Shown: one piece after another, positions 1 to 9,540 of the stretch
Position numbering within the stretch: position 1 is the first letter of the stretch
Layout of the letters: the number at the start of each line of letters is the position of its first letter
Origin: Sciurus carolinensis
Taxonomy: Eukaryota > Chordata > Mammalia > Rodentia > Sciuridae
Length of the DNA stretch: 64,000 nt
Direction: 5' to 3'
Assembly: GCF_902686445.1 (NCBI RefSeq)
Contig: NC_062213.1
Span: 40,374,741-40,438,740 of the forward strand
The notes under the pieces: generated by a model
What the model saw: only the letters and a program-made list of their open reading frames with translations
What the model was told of the DNA's origin: nothing
Database searches by the model: none
Position numbers and translations under genes: made by a program

Positions 1-194
1 ACTCTAGCCTTTGGCTGATAATGAACTGTCGGCTAAGACCGAAAGTGCTTTCGCAGGTGCTGCTACAGTTACACCCATCCCCACTCTGGGCACACACACG
101 CTTCTTTATGGGGGAAGCAGAGGTGCCTGAAAATACTCCAAAAAGCAGATGCTCCAAAACCAAGAGAAAGCAGAGCCAAGTTCTCATCACTTAC
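1..194 (-). other. MATN2: MATN2 intron downstream of the EGF10 exon (partial)
   Basis: In transcript sense this begins with the donor GTAAGT (189-194 on the plus strand, read in reverse) directly after the EGF10 exon and runs off the window. I see no repeat or further exon in these bases. The next exon expected from the family, the second VWA domain, is outside the window. Confidence 0.85.
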
Positions 195-317
195 TCTTGC
201 ACCGCCTTCCATCCTCAGCTAGAACAAATCCCTCTGAGCACTTGCAGATGTAGGAATTGCCACTGTTGACACAAATGTGTTCACAGCCGTGATGGGTGGA
301 TTTGCAGACGTCCTTCC
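195..317 (-). CDS. MATN2: Matrilin-2 exon, EGF-like module 10 (last EGF)
   Basis: The exon encodes one secreted EGF-like module of 41 residues, beginning [13 protein letters not shown] and ending EDGRRCK. Its cysteines are at residues 5, 12, 16, 25, 27 and 40, the classic six-Cys EGF spacing. The acceptor is tttcctcag and the donor is gtaagt. The exon is 123 bp and phase 1 at both ends. The first codon is completed by the last base of the EGF9 exon, giving RRKDVC, as in human matrilin-2 from memory. The [12 protein letters not shown] stretch fits the Asx-hydroxylation pattern C-x-[DN]-x4-[FY]-x-C-x-C. The high identity to the recalled human tenth EGF ([17 protein letters not shown]) makes the gene assignment secure. 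In the protein this module joins the EGF stalk to the second VWA domain. Confidence 0.96.
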
Positions 318-689
318 CTGAGGAAAATATGGGGAGGTGCAGAGACGAGCTGGCATGAACAGTCACATGAGGAGAGGGTGAGGAAATAAACCACTTGAAA
401 AAAATAAATCTGTGCAAATCCACTTTATGGCATCGTTTTTAGTCTCACACTTGGATAGGCCAAGATCAGAGAGAAGATCCTCCCAGGAAAATCCAGTTCC
501 CAGAAGTCTGAATGGAAAGACAGGTGACTGGGTGTCTTAGATTTACTATCAAATTGGAATTGTTTGATGAGTGAGTTTTAACTTCTGATTTCTCTCCATG
601 GAGATCCTAAATGCTCCATTTTTTTTTTTAATCTAATGAACATTGTCATGTGTGAGGTTATTCTGAAATTTTAAAATAGTTACAGCCCT

Positions 690-845
690 TTGATTCTCAC
701 CACCTCCTGGGAAGGGAGAAAGGTGGGGATAGTTCTACCCAAGGGATAAATGAAGAAATGGATCCCCAAAGAGTTTCACTGAGCTGCCTGAGGTCATTCA
801 GCAAGCCAGTGTCCCAGCTGAGGCAGTGTCTCCTGAGTCCTCCTC
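690..845 (-). repeat. MIR SINE fragment
   Basis: The plus strand reads 'gaagaaatggatccccaaagag ... ctgaggtcattcagcaagcc', the reverse of the MIR core 'cctcagtttcctcatctgtaaaatgggga'. The copy is diverged, as expected for an ancient mammalian SINE. Confidence 0.55.
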
Positions 846-1063
846 GGTTGATCCATAGCATATAACCCTTTGACTCTTTCCTGTCATTAGCCCTTTAAAA
901 GGAGAAGCCCGACACAAAATTGGAATCAACAACTACAGAGCCCTTTAGGAAACAGGAATGGTGGGATATGACTTAGTGATCAAATTCCAGAGGTAGAAGC
1001 TGTGCCCTGTGCAAAACAGCTCAACTTACTGAGCAATCAGTGTGCTGAGTGAATAGATGGTGC

Positions 1064-1070
<7 letters not shown>

Positions 1071-1111
<41 letters not shown>

Positions 1112-1126
1112 TGGTGGTGGTGGTGG
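1071..1126 (+). repeat. (TG)n(GTG)n compound microsatellite
   Basis: About 20 perfect TG units (1071-1110) run directly into GTG triplets (to 1126). The tract generates spurious VCVCVC and VVVV open frames. Confidence 0.97.
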
Positions 1127-1538
1127 CGGGAGGTATTATGCACATGTTCACAGAAGTAAAAGCAGGAACAAATGGATCAGGCAGACATAATGGGCAGAAG
1201 TGCGGACATGGTCTCCAAAGAAGGGAAACTTCAGTGTGAGCTAATACCCAGGATGCTGGGGAGATGCCTACAGTCGGGCCAGGGCTCCACGGCCTGTGAG
1301 GAGCTGGTTGTCCACACAACTTGTTGCTACGGGTAGGAGCCCTCTTCCTGAGGCAAGAATGAGGGCAATGAGTTCCACCCCAACCCAGCTGTGTTGACAT
1401 GGGGAATGCTTCTACAGGAAATCCCCCCAAATCATCCTCAAAAGCAAATGGACTGACTTTGCCTTACCTAAGAAAGGACCCTTCTGTCCACCGAGCACAG
1501 TGTTACCAAATCAAGTAGACATTGTTAAAACCCGACAA

Positions 1539-1740
1539 GGGCTGCCTGTAATCCCAGTGGCTGGGCAGGTTGAGACAGGAGGATCAAGAGTTCAAAGCCA
1601 GCCTCAGCAACCAGCAAGGGCCTAAGTAACTTAGTGAGACCCTGGCTCAAAATAAAAAATAAAAAGGGCTGGGGATGTGGCTCAATGGTGAAGTGCCCCT
1701 GGGTTCAATCCCTGGTACCACAAAAAACAAACACAAAAAA
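1539..1740 (+). mobile_element. Dimeric squirrel SINE (B1-like head plus ID-like tail)
   Basis: The 7SL-like head 'cctgtaatcccagtggct' is followed by 'aaaataaaaaataaaaaggg' and an ID-like tail 'ctggggatgtggctcaatgg ... gggttcaatccctggtacc', ending in an A-rich tail. The same dimer recurs many times in the window in both orientations. Confidence 0.9.
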
Positions 1741-1846
1741 GGAAGACTAACAGCCAGAATCTCATGGTGGAGACAAATACCTGCTGGGTGCTCTTCTAAT
1801 GCCTCATTGAGTTAGTGTGTCCTCATCTCTCTCTTCCTCGAGGATT

Positions 1847-2265
1847 GTGATGGCTACTTTCATGTGCCATCTTAGCTAGGGTTTATTAGCAGGTCTTTTG
1901 GTCAAACACCAGTCTAAATGTTACTGTGAAGGTAATTTTTAGATGACACTGATATTTAAATTGGTAGACTGAGTAAAGCAGACTACCCTCCACAATGTGG
2001 GTGGGCTTCATCCAATCAGTTGAAGATCTTAAGAGAAAAAGACTAAGGTTCCCTGAGAGAGAGAAGATTCTGCATCCAGACTACCTTCAGACCCTGGTTG
2101 CAACATCCGCTCTTCCTGGGTCTCCCAGCCTGCTCTGCGTACATCATACTTGCCATCCCCCACACTCCCATGAGCCTATTCCTTCCGTCAGTCTCTCTTC
2201 TTCCTTCCCCTCCTGTCTCCCTCACACGCAATTGTCTGTTTCTTTTGAGAACCTAATACACTTTC
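1847..2265 (+). mobile_element. ERVL-type solo LTR (MLT2-like)
   Basis: It contains segments characteristic of MLT2 LTRs: 'ggtcaaacaccagtctaaat', 'gtagactgagtaaagcagac', 'gtgggcttcatccaatcagt' and a final 'gagaacctaatac'. No internal retroviral sequence adjoins it. Class is by recognition; the subfamily is not certain. Confidence 0.7.
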
Positions 2266-2770
2266 TAGCTAAACTCTAAGAGTCTGTTCTAAGTCATCTA
2301 TAGAAGCAAATGATAGAAAGAACAGATTTTTCAAAAACCCACAAAAAACTCCCTCAGCCCCTCTCTCACCCTTTACCCTTACTTATAAATTCTGCAGAGA
2401 AGAAAAAAGAACTGTAATTATCCTTTGGTCCTTATAGTGATTGCTGGTAGAGATTCTAATTCTTCCCGATGACTAGCAGGCACTGTGCTGGACTCTGGGC
2501 ATCCACACATTGATAGTGGGAAAGGCTGACAGCCGAGAGAAGGAGAGAAGCAGAGAGCCTGACAACTCAGGATCCACTTAGAAGTTCCCAAAGAACCAAG
2601 GTCTGAATGACCCAATCTCTAGCCGAACACTTTGAGAGCAACCAAGACAGGAACTTCTATGCGTGACACTGGTTAAATTTTCTTAAAAGGCAGATTTTAA
2701 AGATTAAATGAAGATCTGTAGCTGCCTGAGTACCACAGATGGGGAAGCTCGCCATCCCGAGGCTACTTAC

Positions 2771-2893
2771 TTCTGCAGCGCTTCCCATCCTCCGCCAGCC
2801 TGAACCCCTCCAAGCACCTGCAGATGTACGATTCCTCACTGCTCACACAAATGTGCTCGCAGCCATGGTCCCCATCTTGGCAGACGTCTTTCC
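2771..2893 (-). CDS. MATN2: Matrilin-2 exon, EGF-like module 9
   Basis: A 123 bp, phase 1-1 exon between acceptor tcctcag and donor gtaagt. The 41-residue module starts [16 protein letters not shown] and ends EDGKRCR. All six cysteines are present with the same spacing as the other modules. The split codon a|gg at the downstream junction gives CRRKDVC. The residue after C3-x is Ser ([12 protein letters not shown]) where I recall Asn in human, so the Asx-hydroxylation motif is not met. It lies in the extracellular stalk, paired with EGF10, with which it shares the KDVC opening; the two probably arose by a late duplication. Confidence 0.95.
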
Positions 2894-3204
2894 CTGAGGA
2901 AGGCAGAGCCAGTTAAAACAACTGCACCAACAATATTTTACATTGTCTTGTATGATCCAGCCCTCTCAGCCACTGTACCCCAGAGCCACTTGAGCAGATG
3001 GTAAAATGGGGGGAAGAAGTTTAGGGGCTTTCATTTGGGCTAACTCTTCAAAGTTTCTCACTGTCATCACCTTCATCCTTTGCCAGCACCTACTTCAGTG
3101 TCTTACTGCAATGCAGTCCATCATGAGCTTTCTGCAGACGTTGCTTCTGATACCCGAATGGAAACACTGTTGGTCTGATTACTTAGGAGATTAAACTTCA
3201 ATTT

Positions 3205-3345
3205 AGATTAGCAGCACTGAAATCTAATTTTGGCTTCATCCCTGACATAATATATGACTTAGGAGAATCACTTAACCTCCTGGAGTCTCAGCTTTCCTGT
3301 CTGAAAAATGAGAGTAATAATTCCAGTTACTCATCTTTTCTTCAA
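3205..3345 (+). repeat. MIR SINE fragment
   Basis: The order 'atgacttaggagaatcactt', 'aacctcctggagtctcagct' and 'ctgtctgaaaaatgagagta' matches MIR in sense orientation. Confidence 0.65.
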
Positions 3346-3645
3346 ATAATGTCAACCAAGTTGCTCTCTGGAAAGGGCTTCGAGAAGCTGGAGGAAGAAA
3401 TGACTGATAGGGATGGGAATCATCTGTCCAGGGTTATACCACCCCCTTTGATCATACCAAGATGTGTTTGGAGATTTATACCAGTAGTTAAGGTACTCTA
3501 GTGCTATTTGTCCTGGTCATGCCCTGTGTCATGCCATGCTCTGCTTTCCAAAACAAGAATGACCTCAAGACAAGGTGGCCTCCATGAGGGATGTGTGCTA
3601 CCAGAAATGACAACAACAACAAATTTATTAAAGATAGATAAGCAG

Positions 3646-3786
3646 GGCGGGCTGGGTTGTGGCTCAGTGGTACGGTGCTTGCCTAGCATGTGTGAGGCAC
3701 TGGGTTCAATCCTCAGCTCTGCATAAAAATAAATAAATAGAATAAAAGTATTGTGTCCATCAACAGTTAAAAATATTTTTAAAAAA
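3646..3786 (+). mobile_element. ID-like (tRNA-derived) SINE with target-site duplication
   Basis: The body 'gtggctcagtggtacggtgc ... gggttcaatcctcagc' keeps pol III A-box and B-box-like segments, followed by an A-rich extended 3' part. A 14 bp duplication, agatagataagcag at 3632-3645 and agataaataagcag at 3787-3800, flanks it with one mismatch. Confidence 0.92.
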
Positions 3787-3799
3787 AGATAAATAAGCA

Positions 3800-3850
3800 G
3801 AGGCTCAGAGAAGTTAAACAACTTTCCCAGCTAATAAATGACAGAGAAAA
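3800..3850 (-). repeat. MIR fragment
   Basis: The segment 'ggctcagagaagttaaacaa ... ttcccagctaataaatgaca' matches the reverse of the MIR segment 'cttgggcaagttacttaacc'. The preceding SINE inserted beside it. Confidence 0.5.
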
Positions 3851-3861
3851 AAATAGATTAA

Positions 3862-3974
3862 GAGTTAGGGATGTAGCTCAGAGGTAGAGTGCCTTACATG
3901 CACAAATGCACAAGGCCTGGAGGCCTGGGGTTTAATCTCCACCACCACCAAAAAAAAAAAAAAAAAAAAAAAAA
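3862..3974 (+). mobile_element. ID-like SINE with poly(A) tail
   Basis: The body 'agggatgtagctcagaggta ... ggggtttaatctccacc' is followed by about 24 A residues. A short internal expansion repeats 'tgcacaaatgcacaagg'. Confidence 0.85.
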
Positions 3975-3992
3975 TTAAATCTTGGATTTCTT

Positions 3993-4209
3993 TTTCTTTT
4001 TTTTAATTTTCACTGGGGATGGAACCCAGGACACTTAAATAGTAAGTCACATCCCTGACTCATTTTTACATTTTATTTAGAGTCAGGGTCTCACTGAGTT
4101 GCTTAGGGCCTTCCTAAGTTGCTGAGGCTGGCTTTAAACTGACAATCCTCCTGCCTCAGCCTCCTGAGCTACTGGGATTACAGGCGTGTGCCACCACACC
4201 AAGTTTAAA
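3993..4209 (-). mobile_element. Dimeric squirrel SINE, reverse orientation, with target-site duplication
   Basis: Reads T-rich, 'ctggggatggaacccaggac', then 'gagtcagggtctcactgagt' and 'gggattacaggcgtgtgcca', the reverse of the forward dimers. A perfect 12 bp duplication, cttggatttctt, flanks it at 3981-3992 and 4210-4221. Confidence 0.93.
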
Positions 4210-4261
4210 CTTGGATTTCTTGACTGTACATCTTTTCACAAGAGGACACTGCTAAAGCACT

Positions 4262-4607
4262 TGTTATGCTTTGGATCTTAAATGTCCCTCCTAAAGTTCA
4301 TGTGTTGAAGGTTTGGTCTCCAGCTGATGATGCTGTCTGGGGGTGGTGGAACCTTGAAGTAGGTTATTAGGAGTGTGACCTTGAAGGGTACATTGGGACC
4401 CTAGTCCTTTCCTCTCTCTGCGTGAGCAGCTTTGCCTCACCGTGGGCTCCTCACCATGATGCTCTTTCTTATCACAGGCCTAAAAACAATGGAGCCAACT
4501 GACATGGACTGAAACCTCTGAAACCAAGAGACAAAATAAATCTTTCCTCCTTTTAAGTTGTTTATCCTCAGGTATTTTGTCACAGTGACAGAAAGCTGAC
4601 TAACACA
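4262..4607 (+). mobile_element. MaLR-type solo LTR
   Basis: Starts tgttatgctttggatctta and ends aaagctgactaacaca, with 'gaaacctctgaaaccaagag' and 'aaataaatctttcctcc' (AATAAA) near the end. This is the layout of MST/MLT1-class MaLR LTRs. No internal sequence adjoins. The duplication at its edges is ambiguous (gcact/cactt). Confidence 0.8.
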
Positions 4608-4704
4608 CTTCTCTTTTTTGCCACAGAGCATATAATAAGCAACTTCAGTTACAGCTCTGGCAGTGATTTCTTTTTTTCCTCACTTGTTCATATTTCTTTG
4701 ATAG

Positions 4705-4796
4705 ACTTACTCACTTACTTAGGTGCTGGGAATTGAATCCAGAACCTCATGCATGCTAAACACATGCTCTACACTGAGCCATAACCCCAGTCCTAG
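4705..4796 (-). mobile_element. ID-like SINE, reverse orientation
   Basis: The segment 'aggtgctgggaattgaatcc ... atgctctacactgagccata' is the reverse of the ID body. The copy is moderately diverged. Confidence 0.8.
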
Positions 4797-5001
4797 ACTT
4801 TATTTTTCAGAACAGTTTTAGATTTACAGAAAAATTGAAAAACAGTACAGATGATTCCCATATGCCCCACAACCAGTTTATTATTAACATCTTAAATTAT
4901 GATGGCATAGTTTTTATGATAAATGAACCCACATGAATACATTAGTATTAACTAAAGTCCATAGTTTATTTACATTCACTTAGTGTTTACCTAGTATCCT
5001 T
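4797..5001 (-). repeat. Old L1M 3' UTR fragment
   Basis: The phrases 'gttttagatttacagaaaaa', 'ttcccatatgccccacaacc' and 'tcacttagtgtttacctagt' are familiar from antisense L1M 3' UTRs. The fragment continues past the palindrome at 5002-5040 as 'ggatcccacagtgac'. Confidence 0.6.
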
Positions 5002-5053
5002 TTTCTGTTTTAGGATCCACAGTGGATCCTAAAACAGAAACACAGTGGATCCT
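5002..5053. repeat. Perfect 19 bp palindrome plus partial repeat
   Basis: The left arm 5002-5020 and right arm 5022-5040 are exact reverse complements with a 1 nt centre (5021). The unit cacagtggatcct (5018-5030) recurs at 5041-5053. The surrounding L1M fragment would read smoothly without this insert, so it looks like a templated insertion. Confidence 0.9.
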
Positions 5054-5166
5054 GGAGGATCCCACAGTGACTTTTGAAAGTAACTCATTTATATGGAGAT
5101 CAAAACAGTGGATTGCATGCAGCAGTCTGACTCAGAGTGATGTGAGCCAACACCAGTAAAACTTAC

Positions 5167-5289
5167 TTTTGCAGGTTTTCCCATCATCACGGAGTATATA
5201 CCCTTCAAAGCACTGGCACACAAATGAGTCTTCACTGCTTACACACGAATGTTCACAACCGTGGTCCCCCAAAGCACAAGAGTCCAGTT
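5167..5289 (-). CDS. MATN2: Matrilin-2 exon, EGF-like module 8
   Basis: A 123 bp exon, phase 1-1, with acceptor gattctcag and donor gtaagt. The module reads [16 protein letters not shown] at its start and DDGKTCK at its end. All six cysteines are at the standard positions. It matches the recalled human eighth EGF almost residue for residue, with Asp-Asp where human has Glu-Asp before [12 protein letters not shown] has Ser at the hydroxylation site, as I recall in human too, so this module is unlikely to be hydroxylated. The junction codon a|gg gives CKRKDVC into EGF9. Confidence 0.96.
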
Positions 5290-5445
5290 CTGAGAATCAA
5301 ATTGGAATTGCAGAAACAGAAGAAAATGATTCAGACATTAATAACTTATTCATTCATAAAACACATTGCAGACACCTCCAATTAAAACAGTCCCTTTTCC
5401 CACAGTGCACATTTCAGAACAGAATGTGTGACTATGAGCAAAAAT

Positions 5446-5581
5446 GCTTTTTTAAAAATATTTTTTAAGATGTTGATAGACCTTTATTTCATTCACTTAT
5501 TTGTATGTGGTGCTGAGAATCAAACCCAGTGCCTCACACATAGTAGGCAAGTGCTCTACCACTGAGCCACAACTCCAGCCC
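5446..5581 (-). mobile_element. ID-like SINE, reverse, with target-site duplication
   Basis: The segment 'tgtggtgctgagaatcaaac ... gctctaccactgagccacaa' is a reverse ID body with its T-rich 5' flank. The perfect 10 bp duplication gagcaaaaat lies at 5436-5445 and 5582-5591. Confidence 0.92.
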
Positions 5582-5796
5582 GAGCAAAAATTCTTAATAT
5601 ATACAGCGCACATGCAAACAAAAAAATATGATTATCTCCACAGGAAAAATGAACAAACAATACGAAAAGACAGTTTACAAAATGAGAGATATACATGGCC
5701 TAGAAATATTAGAAAATAAGTGTAACTTCAATGGCTATCCTATAATACCAACTTGTTTACTTTTCTATGTAAGCATCTTTGACTCACACTTAGGTA

Positions 5797-6600
5797 ATCC
5801 ATTCATTCATTTATTCAGTCAGCAAACAGGGGTACTAGGCTCTGGGGGTAGAATAATGAATACAACAGAGTTTCTGCTTTGGGGAGGCTTTATGCCTGGT
5901 AGTGGGCATCAGTGGAAAGTGTAGGTGGGTTGTGTGGAAGACCAATAGACAAACACGTGTGTGATATCTCTATCAGGAGGGGGAAAGTGCTCTAGAGAAA
6001 AAGCAGGATATAGAGAGGGGCTGGTAGGTCAGGGCTTGCCATTTTACATGTAGCCAGATAAGAGGACACTGAGCAGAGCCCTGAAGAAGGAGAGGAAGTG
6101 AGGGGTGGTACCTGGGAAAGAGCATCGCCAGCAGGGAAGAAGAGCATTTGCACAGTGCAGAGCCAGGAGCAAGCTTAGCACATTGTGGGAAAGGCAAGGA
6201 GACCAGTGTGACCCCAGGGCAAGGGAGGGAGGTCAGGGAGGGCAGAGCATGTGGGATTCACAGTCGGGGCAGGTCTGAGCGAGAAGCACAGTCACTGGAG
6301 CAGTGGAGTGACAAGTCATGACTTCCTTTGGAAAGGACTGATCTGCCTGTAATGGAGTGTGGGTGAGGATGGTGGCGAGCGGAGCCCTGGGAATGGCCAA
6401 TGGCAGTCATCCTGGCGGCCTAGACCAGACTGGTGAGAAGTGGTCAGGCTTGGCTATGCTTCGAAGGCAGAGCCTCTATTTGCTGATGGATTGACAGTGC
6501 ATATTTTCACATGGAGGGGGCAGAAGAGTCAAGGATGACTCCAAGGCTGCCGGATCCAGCCATTGAAAGATGACATTGCTATCTATATGACTGGGAGGTT
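5797..6600 (-). repeat. L2 LINE fragment
   Basis: It starts with 'ccattcattcatttattcag' (reverse of the L2 3' terminus). It continues through 'gagccctgaagaaggagagg', 'agagcatttgcacagtgcag', 'gtgagaagtggtcaggcttg' and 'gtcaaggatgactccaaggc', the order expected for a long diverged L2 copy in antisense. Confidence 0.7.
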
Positions 6601-6773
6601 TCTGGAGAACCAGAAGATTGGTGCACCTGTTAAAACCAGGCTGATATTTTAAAATCCTGATGCTGAGGACAGTGACTTTTTATAAGAAACACACAAATTT
6701 CAGAGAGTTAACTCAATCCTTTCAGAGTGAGTAGCGTTTCTACATGGATATGCTTTGAAGTCATTAAGTAAAG

Positions 6774-6917
6774 GCTCCAAATCACATGTTGACTTTTATA
6801 ATTAAGCACGAACCATATATATATTTTTTTGTCAAGCATTTTTGCTCCAAATCACATGATGACTTTTATAATTAAGCACGAACCATATACTTTTTTTTTT
6901 TTTTGTCAAGCATTTTT
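6774..6917 (+). repeat. Tandem duplication of about 72 bp
   Basis: The block from gctccaaatcacatg to gtcaagcattttt occurs at 6774-6843 and again at 6844-6917. The copies differ by one base (gttgac/gatgac) and by the TA/T tract in the middle, which is longer in copy two. The near identity suggests a recent event. Confidence 0.95.
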
Positions 6918-7862
6918 GCAGTATTTCTCCTTGGAGGGGCATCCTCAGAACCACCCTGGGGGTTGGTTAAGGCAGAGACTCTTATTTTCACTTACCACCG
7001 AGGAAAAATAAAGTTTGGGAAAGCAGATACAGGCTTGCCAAGACCGATTGTTATTAAGTGGAAGAACCAAACTAAAAATGTTATCTTATGATAATAAATC
7101 TCATGTTTTTCCCGACTATATTGCATTGGTATATTCTAAAGTAAGCTTTCCAGTGAGAGAGGAATTGTGCCTGTCTTTTCTCTGGGCAGAAGTGCTGCCA
7201 AAATCTGTGAACAATGGGAAAATGTTGTTAACTGAATTTATAACGGCAGAAGAGATTCAAAACAGAGTCGGAGTCCCTCGTTTGCTCTGGACACGACTTA
7301 CTTCTCTGGGCACATTCTGAATTCATTATTAATGCAGAACATTTCCCCCACGGCTTAGGGTAGTTCCTCACGTAGTGGAAAGTACAATTGAATGATCCAT
7401 AACACAGATGGCTGGCTGACTTGCGGTGGAGGCAAGCTTCCCGCACCCCCCCCATGCATTTATAATAAGAATACTCTATTTTCCAAGGTAATAAAATAGC
7501 TCTAGTTCTTCCAGGCCAGCTGGCCCTGCCAAACCATAATCCAGACAGACCCCTCTGAGCATGCCCTTCCTTCCCGGAGCTTCCCTGTACTCTGCCTTCT
7601 TAGCTTCAGCTCAGTTATTCCTCTTGAAGAGCGGTGGAGCCTCCCCCAACAGGTCCAAGGGCCGCTGAAGCCCAGGCTTTCCTGAGCCTGGTGACCCCAG
7701 TCTGCATCTAGCAGATGGGTACTACTTTCCCTTATCAGGGGCAGCAGAGGGAGAAGCCATGTGCCCACGGAGCACGTCTTCACCCTTGGTTATAGGCCAA
7801 GGAGCTCCCAGGCTGGTTGCTCGGTTCTCCTGGGCTTTCAGACTAGTAGCTCTTCGGAATTA

Positions 7863-8009
7863 TTTTAAAAATATTTTTTTGTTAATAAAAATATTTTTTT
7901 TATTTTTTTTATTTTTATTTTTAATTTATTCATATGTGGTGCTGAGGATCAAACCCAGTGCCTCGCACACGCCAGCAAGTGCTCTACCATTGAGCTGCAG
8001 CCCCAGCCC
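7863..8009 (-). mobile_element. ID-like SINE, reverse
   Basis: The segment 'atgtggtgctgaggatcaaa ... gctctaccattgagctgcag' is preceded by an AT-rich extended 3' part. Flanking ggaatt repeats are too short to call a duplication. Confidence 0.88.
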
Positions 8010-8056
8010 CTGTTGGGAATTTTTGTTGTGGGCATGCTTTAAAAGCATGTGGAGAG

Positions 8057-8130
8057 GCCTAGGGGGTACAGCTTAGAGGCAGAGCACTTGCCTAAAGTGC
8101 ACAAAGCCCTGGATTTGATCCCCAGCACCC
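8057..8130 (+). mobile_element. ID-like SINE, diverged
   Basis: The segment 'gggggtacagcttagaggca ... ctggatttgatccccagcac' matches the ID body with several changes. There is no clear A tail. Confidence 0.75.
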
Positions 8131-8249
8131 ACCCTCCTGCCCGCCGCCACCATCCCCTCAGAGCACCTGATTAAGAGAGTAGAGAGGGTGAGTTCTCACT
8201 CTCAGACAATCAGAATCTCCTGCAGAGACAATTGTTTAAGGCATAACAG

Positions 8250-8740
8250 GCACACAGGCACACAGTTCCAAAGTCAAATTTACTAAAAGGCATATTTCCG
8301 GACTGTCTGGCAGTACCTACCAAAGTTCCAAAATGCACCTTTAACCTAGTAGCTTCACTTCTGGAACTCTCTCCTACAGATACCCTTGCATCATGTGAAG
8401 GGATGTTTCCCAAGGCATTTGTGGTAACACTGTTTGTAATAGTGAAAACGGGAAATAGTCCAAGGGCCCAGCAACAGGGGACGGACTCAGTAAATATTCC
8501 AAGTAACAGAACATTATGTAGCTACAAAAAGAACATGTGATGACAATAAGAGATCTCTAGAAAATAGTATTGAGGGGAGAAAAAGCTAGAATAGGGTACA
8601 TAGTACAGTATTTTGTTTGTGTATAAGAAAAAAAGAAGAAAATACATATTTGTATTTGCTTTTATTCACCTAAAGAAGCCCTGGAAGTTTTAATAAATTA
8701 ATAGAAAATGGTGTCACATAGCTGTCTATTCCTGTGTGAC
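8250..8740 (+). repeat. Old L1M/HAL1-like fragment
   Basis: The segments 'ccttgcatcatgtgaaggga', 'gtaatagtgaaaacgggaaa' and 'cattatgtagctacaaaaag' follow the 3' ORF2 to 3' UTR order of ancient L1. The reading frame is destroyed. Confidence 0.55.
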
Positions 8741-8765
8741 AAGTTGTTTCCAAATTTTGCAATTT

Positions 8766-8890
8766 AAATATGTGTGGCATGGTGGCACATGCCAAGAATC
8801 CCAGCTACTTGGGAAGCTGAGGCAGGAGGAGTGTAAACTCAAGGCCAGCCTGGGCAACATAGTGAGATCCTGTCTCAAAATTTAAAAAGG
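8766..8890 (+). mobile_element. B1-like 7SL-derived SINE monomer
   Basis: The segment 'tggcatggtggcacatgcca', then 'cccagctacttgggaagctg' and 'gggcaacatagtgagatcct', is a 7SL-type monomer without the ID-like second half. Confidence 0.8.
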
Positions 8891-8929
8891 TTCTGAGTGT
8901 TTTTAAACCCTAGCATAAAAAACAAATAA

Positions 8930-9175
8930 TGTCTTGCACAGTTTCTGATAGTTTGGAATCTGGGAGTGGCTAAGTTGCTTCTAGCCTCAGGTCTCTCCCA
9001 GGCTGCAGGTCTCTCAAGTCTTATGGGAGATGGAGACTCTGCTTCCAGCCTCACTCATGTATTCTCACTGGCTGTTCGCAGGAGGTTTCAGTTCCTCACC
9101 ATGTGGGTTTTCCCACAGGGCTACTCATGGCATGGCTTCCACCCCTGTAAATGATCAAAGAAGTGGGAGAGAGAA
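8930..9175 (+). repeat. Old interspersed repeat, class uncertain
   Basis: The run 'acagtttctgatagtttgga', 'tcactcatgtattctcactg' and 'cacagggctactcatggcat' resembles a common mammalian repeat family that I cannot name with confidence. It could be a DNA transposon or an LTR. Confidence 0.4.
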
Positions 9176-9337
9176 CCCAAGACAGAAGACATGCATAGCT
9201 TAGTTTGAGAAATGACCTTGTTCTTGCCATATGTTATTGGTCACACAGACAAACAGTGAGGATGGGACTGTACAAATGTGTGAATACCAGGAGTGGAATC
9301 ACCAGTGGGCACCATAGTTATCGATAGCATAGTTATT

Positions 9338-9480
9338 GATAGGAGGTAGAGGGAGGGAAGTGATGGAAAGACAAGACAGGGAGCAAACTTCTTAACATTT
9401 TTTTTTGTATTGTTTTGGATTTTGAACCATGTAAACTTCTTATTTATTCTAAAAGTAAATAAAATGTAAACAAAAATTAA
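9338..9480 (+). repeat. Old L1M 3' UTR fragment
   Basis: The segment 'ttggattttgaaccatgtaa acttcttatttattctaaaa' is the usual L1M 3' terminus. It may belong to the same copy as 8250-8740. Confidence 0.5.
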
Positions 9481-9540
9481 TTCTATGGGAAACAAAGGGG
9501 TTTGAGTCAAAATACTCTGACTTTCAACATCCAACATCAT

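Larger units (their letters stand above)
318..2770 (-). other. MATN2: MATN2 intron between EGF9 and EGF10
   Basis: This 2,453 bp intron holds an old MIR, a TG/GTG microsatellite, one dimeric SINE and one ERVL-type LTR, listed separately. In bases 318-690, 850-1070, 1130-1535 and 2270-2770 I recognise nothing. Short open frames here lack homology that I can see. Confidence 0.85.
2894..5166 (-). other. MATN2: MATN2 intron between EGF8 and EGF9
   Basis: This 2,273 bp intron is dominated by inserts: two forward and one reverse ID-like SINE, one dimeric SINE, one MaLR LTR, an L1M 3' UTR fragment and MIR pieces. A perfect palindrome sits 126 bp from the EGF8 exon. Bases 2894-3200 and 3350-3630 carry nothing that I recognise. 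Confidence 0.85.

Noticed and set aside
1057..1430. Open frames over the TG/GTG tract
   Set aside because: They are low-complexity translations of a microsatellite (VCVC, HTHT) on both strands.
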